From positions 199,851,543 through 199,915,542 of the forward strand of contig NC_091119.1 in assembly GCF_040183065.1 (NCBI RefSeq): 64,000 nucleotides of DNA, given 5' to 3'. The notes under the pieces are model-generated. The model was given only the letters and a program-made list of their open reading frames with translations, did not search any database and was not told the DNA's origin. This stretch comes from Periplaneta americana (Eukaryota > Arthropoda > Insecta > Blattodea > Blattidae). Positions 10,537 to 21,453 of this stretch are shown one piece after another. Positions within the stretch are counted from its first letter, which is position 1, and the number at the start of each line of letters is the position of its first letter. The position numbers and the translations under genes were made by a program.

Positions 10537-11632
10537 ATACAATGCTTTGTGCAAAGTTTGAGGCATCAGAACTTCATAGTGTTTAAATTTAAAATATTTA
10601 AATTTATCGCATTTTCATAAAATTAGCAACTTTAAACTGTTGTGGCTCCGAAACCCTTTCACCCAATGATCAAAATCATGGTTTATTTTGATGCTGAGAA
10701 ATTGTAGTTTATATTGACATGTAAACAGTTTTTCTTACATTTTATGGAAGTGGAGAAATTTAGATTTTTCTTCATTAAGACGCCTTTGCCCACGAAAAAA
10801 TATTTTTAAAATATATGGTTAGATTCCGCATTGAAAGTACAAATAAACACATATTTTTACTGATGAACCGTTGATAAGAAAGTATTGAAAATATCAAATA
10901 AAGAAAATAAATAGTACGCGCGTGAACTAACCAGCTGACTGTAGGTAGCCGAGACAAGCAAGGCCAGGAGACAAACACGTGATGTGTCGTCTAGCAGTCA
11001 TGGCTGGGTTAGTTTTATCACAAGTTTTCATAAACACAGGAGTAAAATGACGCCCAATTCTCGCTTATCTTCAGCTCTCGGCCAGTGTGTGAGATACTGC
11101 GCCGTTCAAGTCCAGGCGTGTGAAAATAATTTATTTAATACCCTCGAAACTTATTGCCGAGTCACTAAGCAAACAATGCCGAATCCCTCTTAATAATGCA
11201 AGGTTTTTTCTCAATATTTTTTATATTTTTACAAATGGGCAAAAAAGCCTAAAAGTAAGTAAAATCAGATTATCTGTCTCTTTGTATAGAATAAAAGTAA
11301 GTATTACTTCTTATCATAACCTACCAAATGTCAGCTTCAAAATGAGCTCCCGTTCAATGTTCTGCAGTAAATGGTTCCAGAGTTCTGAGCGCTGAAAGAG
11401 GCTTGTTTTTCTAAAATACGTTAAATTTGTCGCTTAATAGTACGAAAACCGTTTGACTTTCGATAGTATATTTTTGAAAATGCACTCTCCTCAGCACCTT
11501 GTATAAATAGGGAAAAAATTAGAGTATTAAAAATGCGAGGTTTTTTACTGATCGATTTCGTATGGAATAGCACTGTAGAGTGTGATCCCAAAACTCGTTC
11601 AGTCCATTTGGGCCATGTTTGTGATTCATACA
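10537..11632. other. Unassigned spacer
   Basis: About 1.1 kb with no recognised element. A CpG-bearing stretch at 10915-11115 resembles moderately conserved non-coding DNA; short frames here (10984-11193, 11120-11395) overlap one another and show no domain. Confidence 0.4.
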
Positions 11633-11636
11633 TATA

Positions 11637-12397
11637 CAGGGTGTTTCACGAGGATTTACCGTTACTTACGGAGCTTATTTCCGAAGATATTGTGAGCAAA
11701 AAGGTCATATAAACATGTTTTCTAATCTCAGTATTTTCAGAGTTACATTAATTTGAAGTTGTTAGTAAAATACCTGTCTTTCTTTAGTTTTAAGGGTAAA
11801 AGAATATTACAAATAGAGAATGAACTATTCAGAAGTATCATTTATTTAATTGGCTAGTGTTCTGAAGCTAAAAATGTGTTGTTTATTGCTTTGTACAGAT
11901 TTTGTTTTTCAATTTTTAACTAAAAATTACACCATTTTTACGCTCTTATCACAAAAATTGTTACAAATCATACGACTTTAGGAACTTGATTCTTTACACT
12001 TTAATTACGCATCCTAATGTGCAGTCTTGAAGAATTTACAAGAGTGGCGTGATTTGTAACAATTGTGATAGATGCGTAATGAAAATGTAATTTTGTGGTT
12101 AAAAATCGAAAGAAAAAAAAAGTGTACGAAAAAACTATTGAATTCACAACACATTTTTAGATTCAGAATACTAGCTAATTAAAGAAATGATACTCCTAAA
12201 TAGTTCATTCTTTATCTGTAATATTCTTTTACCCTTAAAACTAAAGAATAATGGTAATTATTTTACAAACAATTTCAAATTAGTGCAACTCTGAAACCAT
12301 TGAGATTAGGACAAATATTTATATATGACATTTTCTGTTCAAATTGTCTTCGGAAATGAGCTTCGTAAGTGACGGTAAATCGTCGTCAATCACCCTG
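11637..12397. mobile_element. CAGGGTG-ended foldback transposon
   Basis: Ends CAGGGTGTTTCACGAGGATT and its inverted counterpart (…CACCCTG) are flanked by TATA on both sides (11633-11636, 12398-12401). The arms are long, about 330 bp each and diverged, so nearly the whole 761-bp element is a hairpin. No transposase is encoded. The TA-rich flanks and CAGGG ends fit the Tc1/mariner superfamily; a trans-acting transposase would be required. Confidence 0.8.
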
Positions 12398-12645
12398 TAT
12401 ATGTTTGACACCTCTATTATTATATTTTAAGCTTGTTTTCTTTCAAAACATTTGATTGATTCTTTGCATCCTTGATTGTATATCTGTGTGTCCCTCCACT
12501 TATATAATCATTTATTTATTTATTTATTTATTTGATTGGTGGTTTGCACGTTTGTTTGTATATATGTCTCTCTACTTATCTTAATTAATTAATTAATTTG
12601 TTTGTTAGCATCCTTCTTTGTCTGTGTGTGTCTCTCCACTTGTCT

Positions 12646-12651
12646 ACTCAT

Positions 12652-12682
<31 letters not shown>

Positions 12683-13184
12683 CTTATTTATTTATTTATT
12701 CGCTTATTTATTTATTTACTTATTTATTTATTTACTTATTTACTTATTTATTTATTTACTTACTATTTATTTATTTACTTATTTATTTATTTACTTACTA
12801 TTTATTTATTTACTTATTTATTTATTTACTTACTTATTTATTTATTTATTTACTTACTCACTTATTTACTTATTTATTTATTTACTTATTTATTTATTTA
12901 CTTATTTATTTATTTATTTACTTATTTACTTATTTATTTATTTACTTACTTACTATTTATTTATTTATTTATTTATTTATTTATCTATTTACTTACTTAT
13001 TTATTTATTTACTTACTTATTTACTTATTTATTTACTTACTCACTTATTTACTTATTTATTTATTTATTTACTTATTTATTTATTTACTTATTTATTTAT
13101 TTATTTACTTATTTATTTATTTACTTATTTATTTATTTACTTATTTATTTATTTATTTATTTATTTACTTATTTATTTATTTAC

Positions 13185-13239
<55 letters not shown>

Positions 13240-13285
13240 CTTATTTATTTATTTATTTGTTTATTTATTTATTTATTTATTTATT
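12646..13285. repeat. (TTTA)n tract of about 640 bp with TTAC interruptions
   Basis: Almost pure TTTA with interspersed CTTA/TTAC variants. It abuts a minus-strand LINE 3' end at 13286, so on that strand it is the element's (TAAA)n tail, greatly expanded. All three plus frames stay open by composition alone (LFIYLFIY repeats), which is not evidence of a protein. Confidence 0.9.
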
Positions 13286-13361
13286 TACTTTGCTGGAGTT
13301 AAGGCCATCATGGCTTCTTTTCCACATCACCAGCAATGTAAATACAATCAAGATGATGATG

Positions 13362-13397
<36 letters not shown>

Positions 13398-13440
13398 GTA
13401 ATAATAATAATAATAACAACAATAACAAACGTCATTCTCT
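13286..13440 (-). mobile_element. LINE 3' end plus AAT microsatellite
   Basis: Minus-strand text GGTGATGTGGAAAAGAAGCC then ATGATGGCCTTAACTCCAGC matches the 3' ends at 24644 and, more loosely, 31950 (GGCCTGATGGCCTTATCTCT). Only about 60 bp of LINE remain; a (GAT)n/(AAT)n tract follows at 13353-13428. Confidence 0.6.
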
Positions 13441-14233
13441 GCCAGACGTTTTAATGATCTTCCCAGTTTTGGTTTGCCTTTCTGTTGGTAATTTCAAAAT
13501 TTGTAGAATTATCGTTTTCATTCACTCTTGATATATAATATTATATCTTTCTTATTATTTTTGTAGTTATTAATTTTATTTTAGTGTAATTTCTAATTCC
13601 TGTATAATTGTAGAAGGAATTACTGTCGATAAAGGTAGTTGTATTGTGCACGCAGATGCATTACCAGTTGTAGGAGTGATAAGATTGCAGGATTGGTGTC
13701 AGCGCCGTCCGGTCCGGTCCGGTTCCCCGGTGTGAGTCACTGATACGGAGAAAGTGTGCTTCCCTGCAACTGCAGTGCTATGCTGGGTTGCGCCACCGAA
13801 TTCCAGAGTTCGCAGTGGCCGCTAGTTACCGGGAAGGACTGAAGCGTGGGCTACTCGTTGTAAATCGAATTCCAGTGGGGTGAACGCTCGTCTGAAGGAC
13901 GTAGAAAGCCGAGCCCAAGGTAGCGTGCATGACATGCTGCGATTGGGAAGACCGGGGATCGATCCCCCGCGCGGGCGGCGTGTCCAGCCGCAAGACCATG
14001 CAAGCCTAGACCACGAAACTGTAACGCTACTTGCACCTCTCGCAGTGGTGTCTTCGTCATCCAATTTATTTCTTCTGGAAAAAAAACTTTCTGGTGATTT
14101 TATAAGATTGGAGTCAGCTTTTCTTCTATAATCCAGATCAACTTCATACCGTAAGGGTGAAACCTAACCATTCCTGCCCTATTAACACATATGCTAGTGG
14201 ATTATAGTGATTTTCTAGCTCTCAGGTTGAATT
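13441..14233. other. Unassigned spacer with GC-rich core
   Basis: From about 13640 to 14060 the sequence is strikingly GC- and CpG-rich for this window (GTCCGGTCCGGTCCGGTTCC near 13709; CCCCCGCGCGGGCGGCG near 13965). Overlapping short frames occur on both strands, none recognisable. GATCGATCCCC near 13958 resembles a polymerase III B box, so a decayed tRNA-derived repeat is one option; a host promoter or first exon is another. Confidence 0.4.
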
Positions 14234-14248
14234 TTCTTGTACCAACTT

Positions 14249-14967
14249 ACTTACTCACTGGCTTTTAAGGAACCCGGAGGTTCATTGCCGCCCTCACATA
14301 AGCCCGCCATTGGTCCCTATCCTGAGCAAGATTAATCCATTCTCTATCATCATATCCCACTCTCTCAAATCCATTTTAATATTATCCTCCCATCTACGTC
14401 TCGGCCTCCCTAAAGGTCTTTTTCCCTCCGGCCTCCCAACTAACACTCTATATGCATTTCTGGATTCGCCCATACGTGCTACATGCCCTGACCATCTCAA
14501 ATTTAATGTTCCTAATTATGTCAGGTGAAGAATACAATGCGTGCAGTTCTGTGTTGTGTAACTTTCTCCATTCTCCTGTAACTTCATCCCTCTTAGCCTC
14601 AAATATTTTCCTAAGCACCTTATTCTCAAACACCCTTAACCTATGTTCCTCTCTCAAAGTGAGAGTCCAAGTTTCACAACCATAAAGAACAATCGGTAAT
14701 ATATCTATTTTATAAATTCTAACTTTCAGATTTTTTGGACAGCAGACTAGATGATAAAAGCTTCTCAAGTGAATAATAACACGCATTTCCCATATTTATT
14801 CTGTGTTTAATTTCCTCCCGAGTATCATTTATATTTATTACTGTTGCTCCAAGATATTTGAACTTCTCCAGCTCTTCAAAAGATAAATCTCCAATTTTTA
14901 TATTTCCATTTCGTACAATATTCTCGTCACGAGACATAATCATATACTTTGTCTTTTCGGGATTTAT
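14249..14967 (-). mobile_element. RTE-like LINE, 5'-truncated, with 15-bp target duplication
   Basis: TTCTTGTACCAACTT flanks the insertion at 14234-14248 and 14968-14982. On the minus strand it carries the reverse transcriptase tail: [20 protein letters not shown] near the 5' edge, then [40 protein letters not shown] and [15 protein letters not shown]. The frame is broken at three or so places (about 14740, 14480 and 14350), so it is dead. The tail is TTAC/GTAA repeats next to the left duplication. Confidence 0.93.
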
Positions 14968-14982
14968 TTCTTGTACCAACTT

Positions 14983-15354
14983 CGTTTCGAATTTCGGGGT
15001 ACTGACAAATATTACAACTGGCAGTTATTTTCTAACTGTTACTTTGGCAGCAACAGTTTCTGTTTGCAGTAAAGGAAACTGATGAAAATGCAAGCAAGCA
15101 AATATATTTTTAGGTTATGTCTCGTGAATCGTAAACTGTTTAGTCAAACCAATGAATTTCATTTTCCCCGACAAAATAGATTTTAATATTTAGATCATAC
15201 TAATCCTAATTACCAACATAATATGCGAGAAGTCCAGGAGGAAAATATAGGCCCACTATTTCGTAAATTATTCAACCATTTAGAAAACACCTCACAACTT
15301 AAAGATGAGAAATGACAAATAAACAAAACATTGATATTGTTAATACTGTGTTAC

Positions 15355-15355
<1 letters not shown>
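14983..15355. other. Unassigned AT-rich spacer
   Basis: No recognised element; no coding signal. Confidence 0.4.

Positions 15356-15414
<59 letters not shown>
15356..15414. repeat. (ATT)n microsatellite
   Basis: About 19 uninterrupted ATT triplets immediately upstream of a LINE insertion. Confidence 0.95.
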
Positions 15415-15416
15415 GC

Positions 15417-16012
15417 CCTATATATCTTGGAGCAACAGTAACAAATAAAAAAAATTACACTTGGGAGGAAATTAAACGCAGAATAAATACAGCAAATGCC
15501 TGTTAGTGTTCGGTTGAGAAGCTTTTGTCATCTAGTCTGCTCTCAAAAAAGGTGAACGTTAGAAAATTTATAAAACAGTTATATTACCGGTAGTTCTGTA
15601 TGGTTGTGAAACTTGGACTGTCACTTCACCAGAGGAACAGAGGTTCAGAGTGTTCGAGAATAAGGTTCTTAGGAAAATATTTGGGGCCAAAAGGGATGAA
15701 GTTGCAGGAGAATGGAGAAAGTTACACAACATAGAACTGCACGCATATTAAATCCAGACGTTTGAGGTGGGCAGGGCATGTAGCACGTATGGGCGAATCC
15801 AGAAATGCATATAGAGTGTTAGTTGGAAGCCCGGAGGGAAAAAGTTCTTTGGGAAGGCAGAGACGTACATGGGAGGATAATATCAAAATGGATTTGAGGG
15901 AGTTGGGATACGATGGTAGGGTCTGGATTAATCTTGCTCAGGATAGAGACCGATGGCGGGCTTATGTGAGGGTGGCAATGAACCTCCGGGTTCTCTAAAA
16001 GCTATTTGTAAG
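15417..16012 (+). mobile_element. RTE-like LINE, degenerate copy
   Basis: Starts at ATATCTTGGAGCAACAGTAA (YLGATVTN), abutting the ATT tract, and ends at the GTAAGTAA tail. It carries [17 protein letters not shown], [24 protein letters not shown] and [12 protein letters not shown] motifs, but lost about 30 codons near 15745 (LHALYSSPD region) and several single bases. No clear target duplication; the AT-rich target would hide one. Confidence 0.85.
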
Positions 16013-16249
16013 TAATTATCTCGAATTTATGTTATTGCAGCTGTGATATTTGTAGACATCAGAAATTTAAATTGAGCATAAATTAAGGAAAACATTTGAA
16101 ATTATATAATCTTATGTCTTTAAAGTCCCAAAAATCGGGACATTTACCGTCCCGACTGATGTCATGACGGGACGCGGGACAACGAAGTGAAAATTGGGAC
16201 TGTCCCGCGGAAATCGGAACGGTTGGCAACCCTGCTTATTTCTCTTCAT

Positions 16250-16640
16250 ATTGAGGACCTCAGTTTCCGCGTGGTTTTCCTAAGGCGCTAAGACAAATGT
16301 CGGGATGAGCCCTAAAAGAAATGGGCCACGGACCTGCACTCATGTCCCCATTAATCTCCCTTATTACTTTAAATTAATCAACTAATTACATCTCTCCCCC
16401 TCTTCGTAATTGAGCCATTATATAGCCAAATGGCTTGTCTCAAAATTGAGACGATTCAACAAGGCTCATGACAACAATCACCTCCTACATAATAGCCAAA
16501 TTGGCTAGTCTCTTATACATGAGACAACTCATCTCGCCTAAGGTATTCCGTGGTTTTCCTCAGGCGTAAGACAAATGACGGGATGAGCCCTATAAGAAAT
16601 GGGCCACGGACCTATATGCCCTTCCCCATATATATTCCAC
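16250..16640. repeat. Tandemly duplicated SINE-like segment
   Basis: The segment starting GTGGTTTTCCTAAGGCG at about 16271 recurs at 16548 (GTGGTTTTCCTCAGGCG); both run through AAATGGGCCACGGACCT. Between them ATAGCCAAATGGCTTGTCTC and ATAGCCAAATTGGCTAGTCT also form a pair. The unit is about 280 bp. Its body resembles tails of tRNA-derived insect SINEs, but no A/B boxes are present. Confidence 0.55.
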
Positions 16641-16698
16641 CCTTATTATAAACGATGTATGCCCTAGTTCAGATAATATAACTAGTCTATTAAATATA

Positions 16699-17333
16699 CG
16701 AGGTCACTCAATAAGTCGCAATTGAAAGGACAGGGACCTCTCAAATTGCAGATTAGATTTCACGGCGCTTCTTCCGACGGCCTTCACATGCTTTGTCATC
16801 GAACAACAGATGACGGCGTCTTGCCATTCTAACGGCAAACACAAGCCAACTCCTCCTCGCCCCGTTCCGTGATCAATTGATCAATGTCAGCCCCCCTCGC
16901 GTATGTGGTACCTAAGAGGTTACGTCCAATTTCGGCTTCCCCTTCAAAATTTTCTAGAGCTCCTTCAGGGGAGCTGCGTAACCCGGAGTGAGACTAGTGG
17001 CCAACAGGCTTGGAGCTCACATATTTAGTTTTGTACAGCCCCCAATCCACTTGCAAGGACGCGTTTTGCGTACCTTTTAAATTTTCCTCCCAATTCTCCT
17101 TCGATTTTTTCGATTTTTTTTTTCGTCCCACGCATCTGCTTCACGACGCCATGCTCGGAAAGTCCTTTTGCCACCCCTGCTCACTGAAGTCTTGTTTTAT
17201 GCAGTACAGTTTTCTGGGAATCTGACCTGGAATTGTAACATTTTTCTCCATTCCCACTGATTCATAGCAAGTGGCAGATCCGTAGCTTATGCATAGGGAA
17301 ACACGTGATCAATGGCGACTTATCGACGAGCCC
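16699..17333. mobile_element. Possible non-autonomous DNA transposon
   Basis: GAGGTCACTCAATAAGTCGC near 16700 and, inverted, CGATAAGTCGCCATTG at the right edge share ATAAGTCGC.ATTG. Outer bases match poorly. The 635-bp interior is CpG-rich, with no transposase. Chance similarity is not excluded. Confidence 0.3.
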
Positions 17334-17687
17334 GGACAATGTAACCTAGCAACGGCTACTAGCGCAATGTGTTGCTCTATTGTTTCACTCTAATTGCGAA
17401 GGAAGTCTTTTATGGTGCGCACTGGGAATTCAGAGCAATTGACGCTGGATTATACACTGAATTGCTTCAAACAACAATTAGACGGTCTTGTTTTTGTACG
17501 AGAAAGCCAATAATGGGGAATAGCCTATTAACGTCAGTGTCGAATTAGGCGCTTTTCTCTTCGAATGGAAAACATAAATCTAAAGGGATATACAGTAGAG
17601 GTGACTCTGGGTTGCGAAGTGAAGTGGATCTGTTTAATATGAAGTGATAAACTCAAACTGAAAATTCTTTCAGCAACATTTTGCATA
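17334..17687. other. Unassigned spacer
   Basis: No recognised element or gene. Confidence 0.4.
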
Positions 17688-17703
17688 GTATATAACTGAC
17701 GGA

Positions 17704-18681
17704 GTTTCTGTCAGATGCGTTTCCAATTCACTGTGAGCTAAAACAAGGAGATGCACTATCGCCTTTACTTTTTAACTTTGCTCTAGAGTATGCCATTAGG
17801 AAAGTCCAGGATAACAGAGAGGGTTTGGAATTGAACGGGTTACATCAGCTGCTTGTCTATGCGGATGACTTGAATATGTTAGGAGAAAATCCACAAACGA
17901 TTACGGAAAACACGGGAATTTTACTGGAACCAAGTAAAGAGATAGGTTTGGAAGTAAATCCCGAAAAGACAAAGCATATGATTATGTCTCGTGACGAGAA
18001 TATTGTACGAAATGGAAATATAAAAATTGGAAATTTATCTTTCGAAGAGGTGGAGAAGTTCAAATATCTTGGAGCAACAGTAACAAATATAAATGATACT
18101 CGGGAGGAAATTAAGCACAGAATAAATATGGGAAATGCCTGTTATTATTCGGTTGAGAAGCTTTTATCATCCAGTCTGCTGTCAAAAAATCTGAAAGTTA
18201 GAATTTATAAAACAGTTATATTACCGGTTGTTCTGTATGGTTGTGAAACTTGGACTCTCACTCTGAGAGAGGAACATAGGTTAAGGGTGTTTGAGAATAA
18301 GGTGCTTAGGAAAATATTTGGAGCTAAGCGGGATGAAGTTATAGGAGAATGGAGAAAGTTACACAACGCAGAACTGCACGCATTGTATTCTTCACCTGAC
18401 ATAATTAGGAATATTAAATTCAGACGTTTGAGATGGGCAGGACATGTAGCATGTATGGGCGAATCCAGAAATGCATATAGAGTGTTAGTTGGGACGCCGG
18501 AGGGAAAAAGACCTTTAGGGAGGCCGAGACGTAGATGGGAAGATAATATTAAAATGGATTTGAGGGAGGTGGGATATGATGATAGAGAATAGATTAATCT
18601 TGCTCAGGATAGGGACCAATGGCGGGCTTATGTGAGGGCGGCAATGAACCTCTGGGTTCCTTAAAAGCCAGTAAGTAAGTA
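17704..18681 (+). mobile_element. RTE-like LINE, longest copy, with 16-bp target duplication
   Basis: AGTATATAACTGACGG (17688-17703) and AGTATATAAGTGACGG (18682-18697) bracket the insertion with one mismatch. The element ends in GCCAGTAAGTAAGTA. It is the most complete of seven copies in the window but still lacks the endonuclease and the front of the reverse transcriptase, as expected from incomplete target-primed reverse transcription. Confidence 0.9.
17705..18663 (+). pseudogene. Reverse transcriptase fragment of RTE-like LINE
   Basis: Open from 17696 with no start codon of its own, since the copy is truncated. It reads through the palm motifs: [20 protein letters not shown] (motif B region, about codons 3-22), [11 protein letters not shown] (catalytic YADD), [24 protein letters not shown], then LYGCETWTL and the C-terminal [24 protein letters not shown] at 18590 replaces the Trp codon of the usual DRDWINLAQD, cutting off about 24 residues. 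The protein copies LINE RNA into DNA at a nick. This copy has no intact 5' part and is not functional. Confidence 0.9.
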
Positions 18682-18819
18682 AGTATATAAGTGACGGCTT
18701 TACTAATGTTTGTAATATTTTGCGTAACGAATGTTAACTTTCTATCATTTCATTAACAATAAAACGAACCGTGAATTTCACGATATCGTAATTATGCATA
18801 GAAATTTAAAAGGCCATAC

Positions 18820-19423
18820 TTCTTACAGGATGTACCATAAGTAAAGACATTAATTTCAGGGAGTTATTTTTCTTATTTCAAACAAAAACGTTTCATACAA
18901 TTTTGCTCGTTTTTGCTTCCTTTTCGATATAAAAATTGTTTTATATGAAACATTTCATAGCGTGTTTTGGGAAAACCATTGATTTCATTCCCAATATGCT
19001 CAGTCAATTTAAGAGAGCAGTGTATTATGATAATGAATCATTCAAAGAATTTTATTTTTTTTTCCTTTAAATATGCAGAAATTTGATCTGAACAAAAATA
19101 ACTTTTTAAAATTTCTTTTCAAACGCAAAGTTACCAAATGGACCGAAAGAGCGGAATCTGTTGCGTGGCCATCATGATCACCCGACTTCACGCCTCTAAA
19201 CTTTTTTTCTTTGGAGACATGTAACGTTTACACCACTCAAATTGCCACCAGAGAGGAACTGATTGTGCGAATATATGCTGCTTTTGATCAAATTCCATAC
19301 AGACCAGTAATATTCGAGAGTCCGATAATCAGTGCTACAACTGTGTAATAAATGTAATCAGGTTCAGGGTAAACACTTTGAACACCTATGACTTGTCAGC
19401 AAACATACTTGAAAAATAATTAA
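18820..19423 (+). pseudogene. Decayed mariner-like transposase
   Basis: Around 19160-19340 the plus strand reads VAWPS-stop-SPDFTPLNFFF and VYTTQIATREELIVRIYAAF, resembling the WPPRSPDLTPLDFFLWG catalytic-Asp region and C-terminal helices of DDE transposases. The third Asp is replaced by Asn (TPLN). Stops and frameshifts are frequent. The left edge (ACAGGATGTACCATAAGTAA at about 18828) may be the worn terminal repeat. The right edge meets Helitron A2. Confidence 0.6.
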
Positions 19424-20627
19424 TCTATACTAATAATAAATCTGTAGCCAACATTTTTCTGGTAATTTTCGATTTTCCAAAAATAATTGGTCCTAACATA
19501 ATATATAATTAACCACCCTGAAACCGAAAATCGCTTTTTTGAAATTTTTGTTTGTATGTCTGTCTGTCTGTCTGTCTGTCTATATGTTTGTTACCTTTTC
19601 ACGCGATAATGGCTGAACGGATTTCGATGAAAATTGGAATATAAATTAAGTTCGTTGTAACTTAGATTTTAGGCTACATGGCATTCAAAATACATTATTT
19701 AAAAGGGGGGGGGGTTATAAGGGCGCCTGAATTAAATAAATCGAAATATCTCGCTTATTATTGATTTTTGTGAAACATGTTACATAACAAAAGTTTCTTT
19801 AAAAATAATTTCCAATACGTTTTATTCCTTGCAAAATTTTGATAGGACTGATATTTAATGAGATAAATGAATTTCAAAATTAAAATAACTGCCATCTAAG
19901 GCCGTATAATGAATTAAAAAACAAATGACTTCGTCTATAAGGGGTCTTGGACAGCAACAATCGAAAGCTATGAAAGATAGCCTATAGAGAATGTTTCTGT
20001 GTTTGTATGAAGTAATATCGGAAGCTAAATTAACCGATTTGTATAATTAATTATTACTTCACCTTGGAAAGTGTAGTTTCTCTGGATGGACATAATGCTA
20101 TAATGTTATTACAGTAACTTCTGATATAATATAATATAACATAATATAATATAATATAATATAATATAATATAATATAATATAATATAATATAATATAAT
20201 ATAATATGTAATATAATTTAAGTTATTTGAAGGGTTCAGAACCATAGTGGGCCAAGCGCCATTTACTGAATACGTAGAAAACAAGGGTTAAAAATTAAGT
20301 TTTTACCATAATTCAATAGAAATCTATAACAAGTAAAATAAAATATACACATTAAATCTAAATGATGTCAATCTTCATTAAACTATGGTTTCATGTAATA
20401 AAAATTAAGAAACATGTTAAAGGAATTGTCATTGCACCAAATGAGTGTCTCTGGACCAAAATAATCGCATTTTAATTATTTGGATGCTATTTAAATTAAG
20501 TAACATATTAAACGATTTATCCTTCTATCAAACACGAATGTTCCCTGGATCAAATGTCCTATTTTAATTATGTAATTACTTTATATGTATTTCTAACGGG
20601 TGCAGCGGAGCGCACGGGTACGGCTAG
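19424..20627 (+). mobile_element. Non-autonomous Helitron, family A copy 2
   Basis: Complete ends: TCTATACTAATAATAAATCT after A at the left; at the right GTGCAGCGGAGCGCAC, which can form a 6-bp stem with one bulge, then GGGTACGGCTAG before T. Typical Helitron features are 5' TC, 3' CTRR with a hairpin shortly upstream, insertion between A and T, and no target duplication. There is no Rep/helicase. A (GTCT)n tract near 19557 is a family feature; the ATAAT tract at 20125 is private to this copy. Confidence 0.85.
20125..20207. repeat. (ATAAT)n pentanucleotide repeat
   Basis: About 16 units of ATAAT inside Helitron A2, absent from the other family A copies, so it expanded after insertion. Confidence 0.9.
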
Positions 20628-21290
20628 TTTCATAATAAATGTTAATGTCACTTTTTTCGATGTCGCGTAGGTTCTAATGAGGCATTTGAGAACATGGGTC
20701 GTTTCACGAAAAATGATCGCTATTGCGAGATCTATCGATCCCCAAAGTTTGTCCCAGAGATCCTGAAACACTCTGTATATCATGTAAGTTACAAAAAATA
20801 AATTTCGCTTGAGTTGTTATGCACTGCGTCAAATCAGTTCAAGATACGAGTTGGGGATGTTTCTTCTACGTGTTTTATAAACTCCGAGAGAAGGCAACCC
20901 AAATGCAGTATTTGAGGTCAGATATAAATCAGACAGACGGAGCTGGTGTGATCAACATTTGTGATCTTCCAGACGCTCTGCATGCAAAATCTACGTGACT
21001 CTACGTGCCCCCGGTTCGTTCTCCGTCGTCCCTGCTGCACAATGCATTTATTTCAAGCAGGAATGTCATTTTGACGAATGACCTACACCAGTAGCTACGA
21101 GGATGCAAAGTGCCACACCCCCTAATTTACGACACACACACACATAAAATCTGTCCTAGGAATTGCTCTGTCATACACGTAAGAATTCATTTTGTAATGC
21201 AGGCTTCAGTTCCAGAAATTCCGTCTCGTTTCTCATGGAAGATAAACCCACATCTTGTGGCTCATGCAAAACACTTTGTACAACTCGTGG
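20628..21290. other. Unassigned spacer
   Basis: Contains GTTTCACGAAAAATGATCGC and, near 20763, CCTGAAACACTCTGTATAT, which look like worn DNA-transposon ends. Nothing else recognised. Confidence 0.4.
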
Positions 21291-21453
21291 GATAAGATTC
21301 TTTCGTGAAGGACATAGCGTGGTGCAATGGTGTCTCATTTTCTGTACCAGAGGATGAGATGAGTGATGGAGAAAATGTGAGAATGTGTCGTGGGGTCTTA
21401 TCTCTATGACATCATTGACCGCCAGAAGAAACACAAGAAGAACACGATTATAG

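Noticed and set aside
12598..13531. Three overlapping long plus-strand open frames of YLFIYLFI type, up to 309 codons
   Set aside because: They arise from a TTTA microsatellite that lacks stops in all three plus frames; nothing beyond composition supports a membrane protein.
17857..18402. Minus-strand frames over the longest LINE
   Set aside because: Antisense shadows of the reverse transcriptase; the plus frame has the recognisable motifs.
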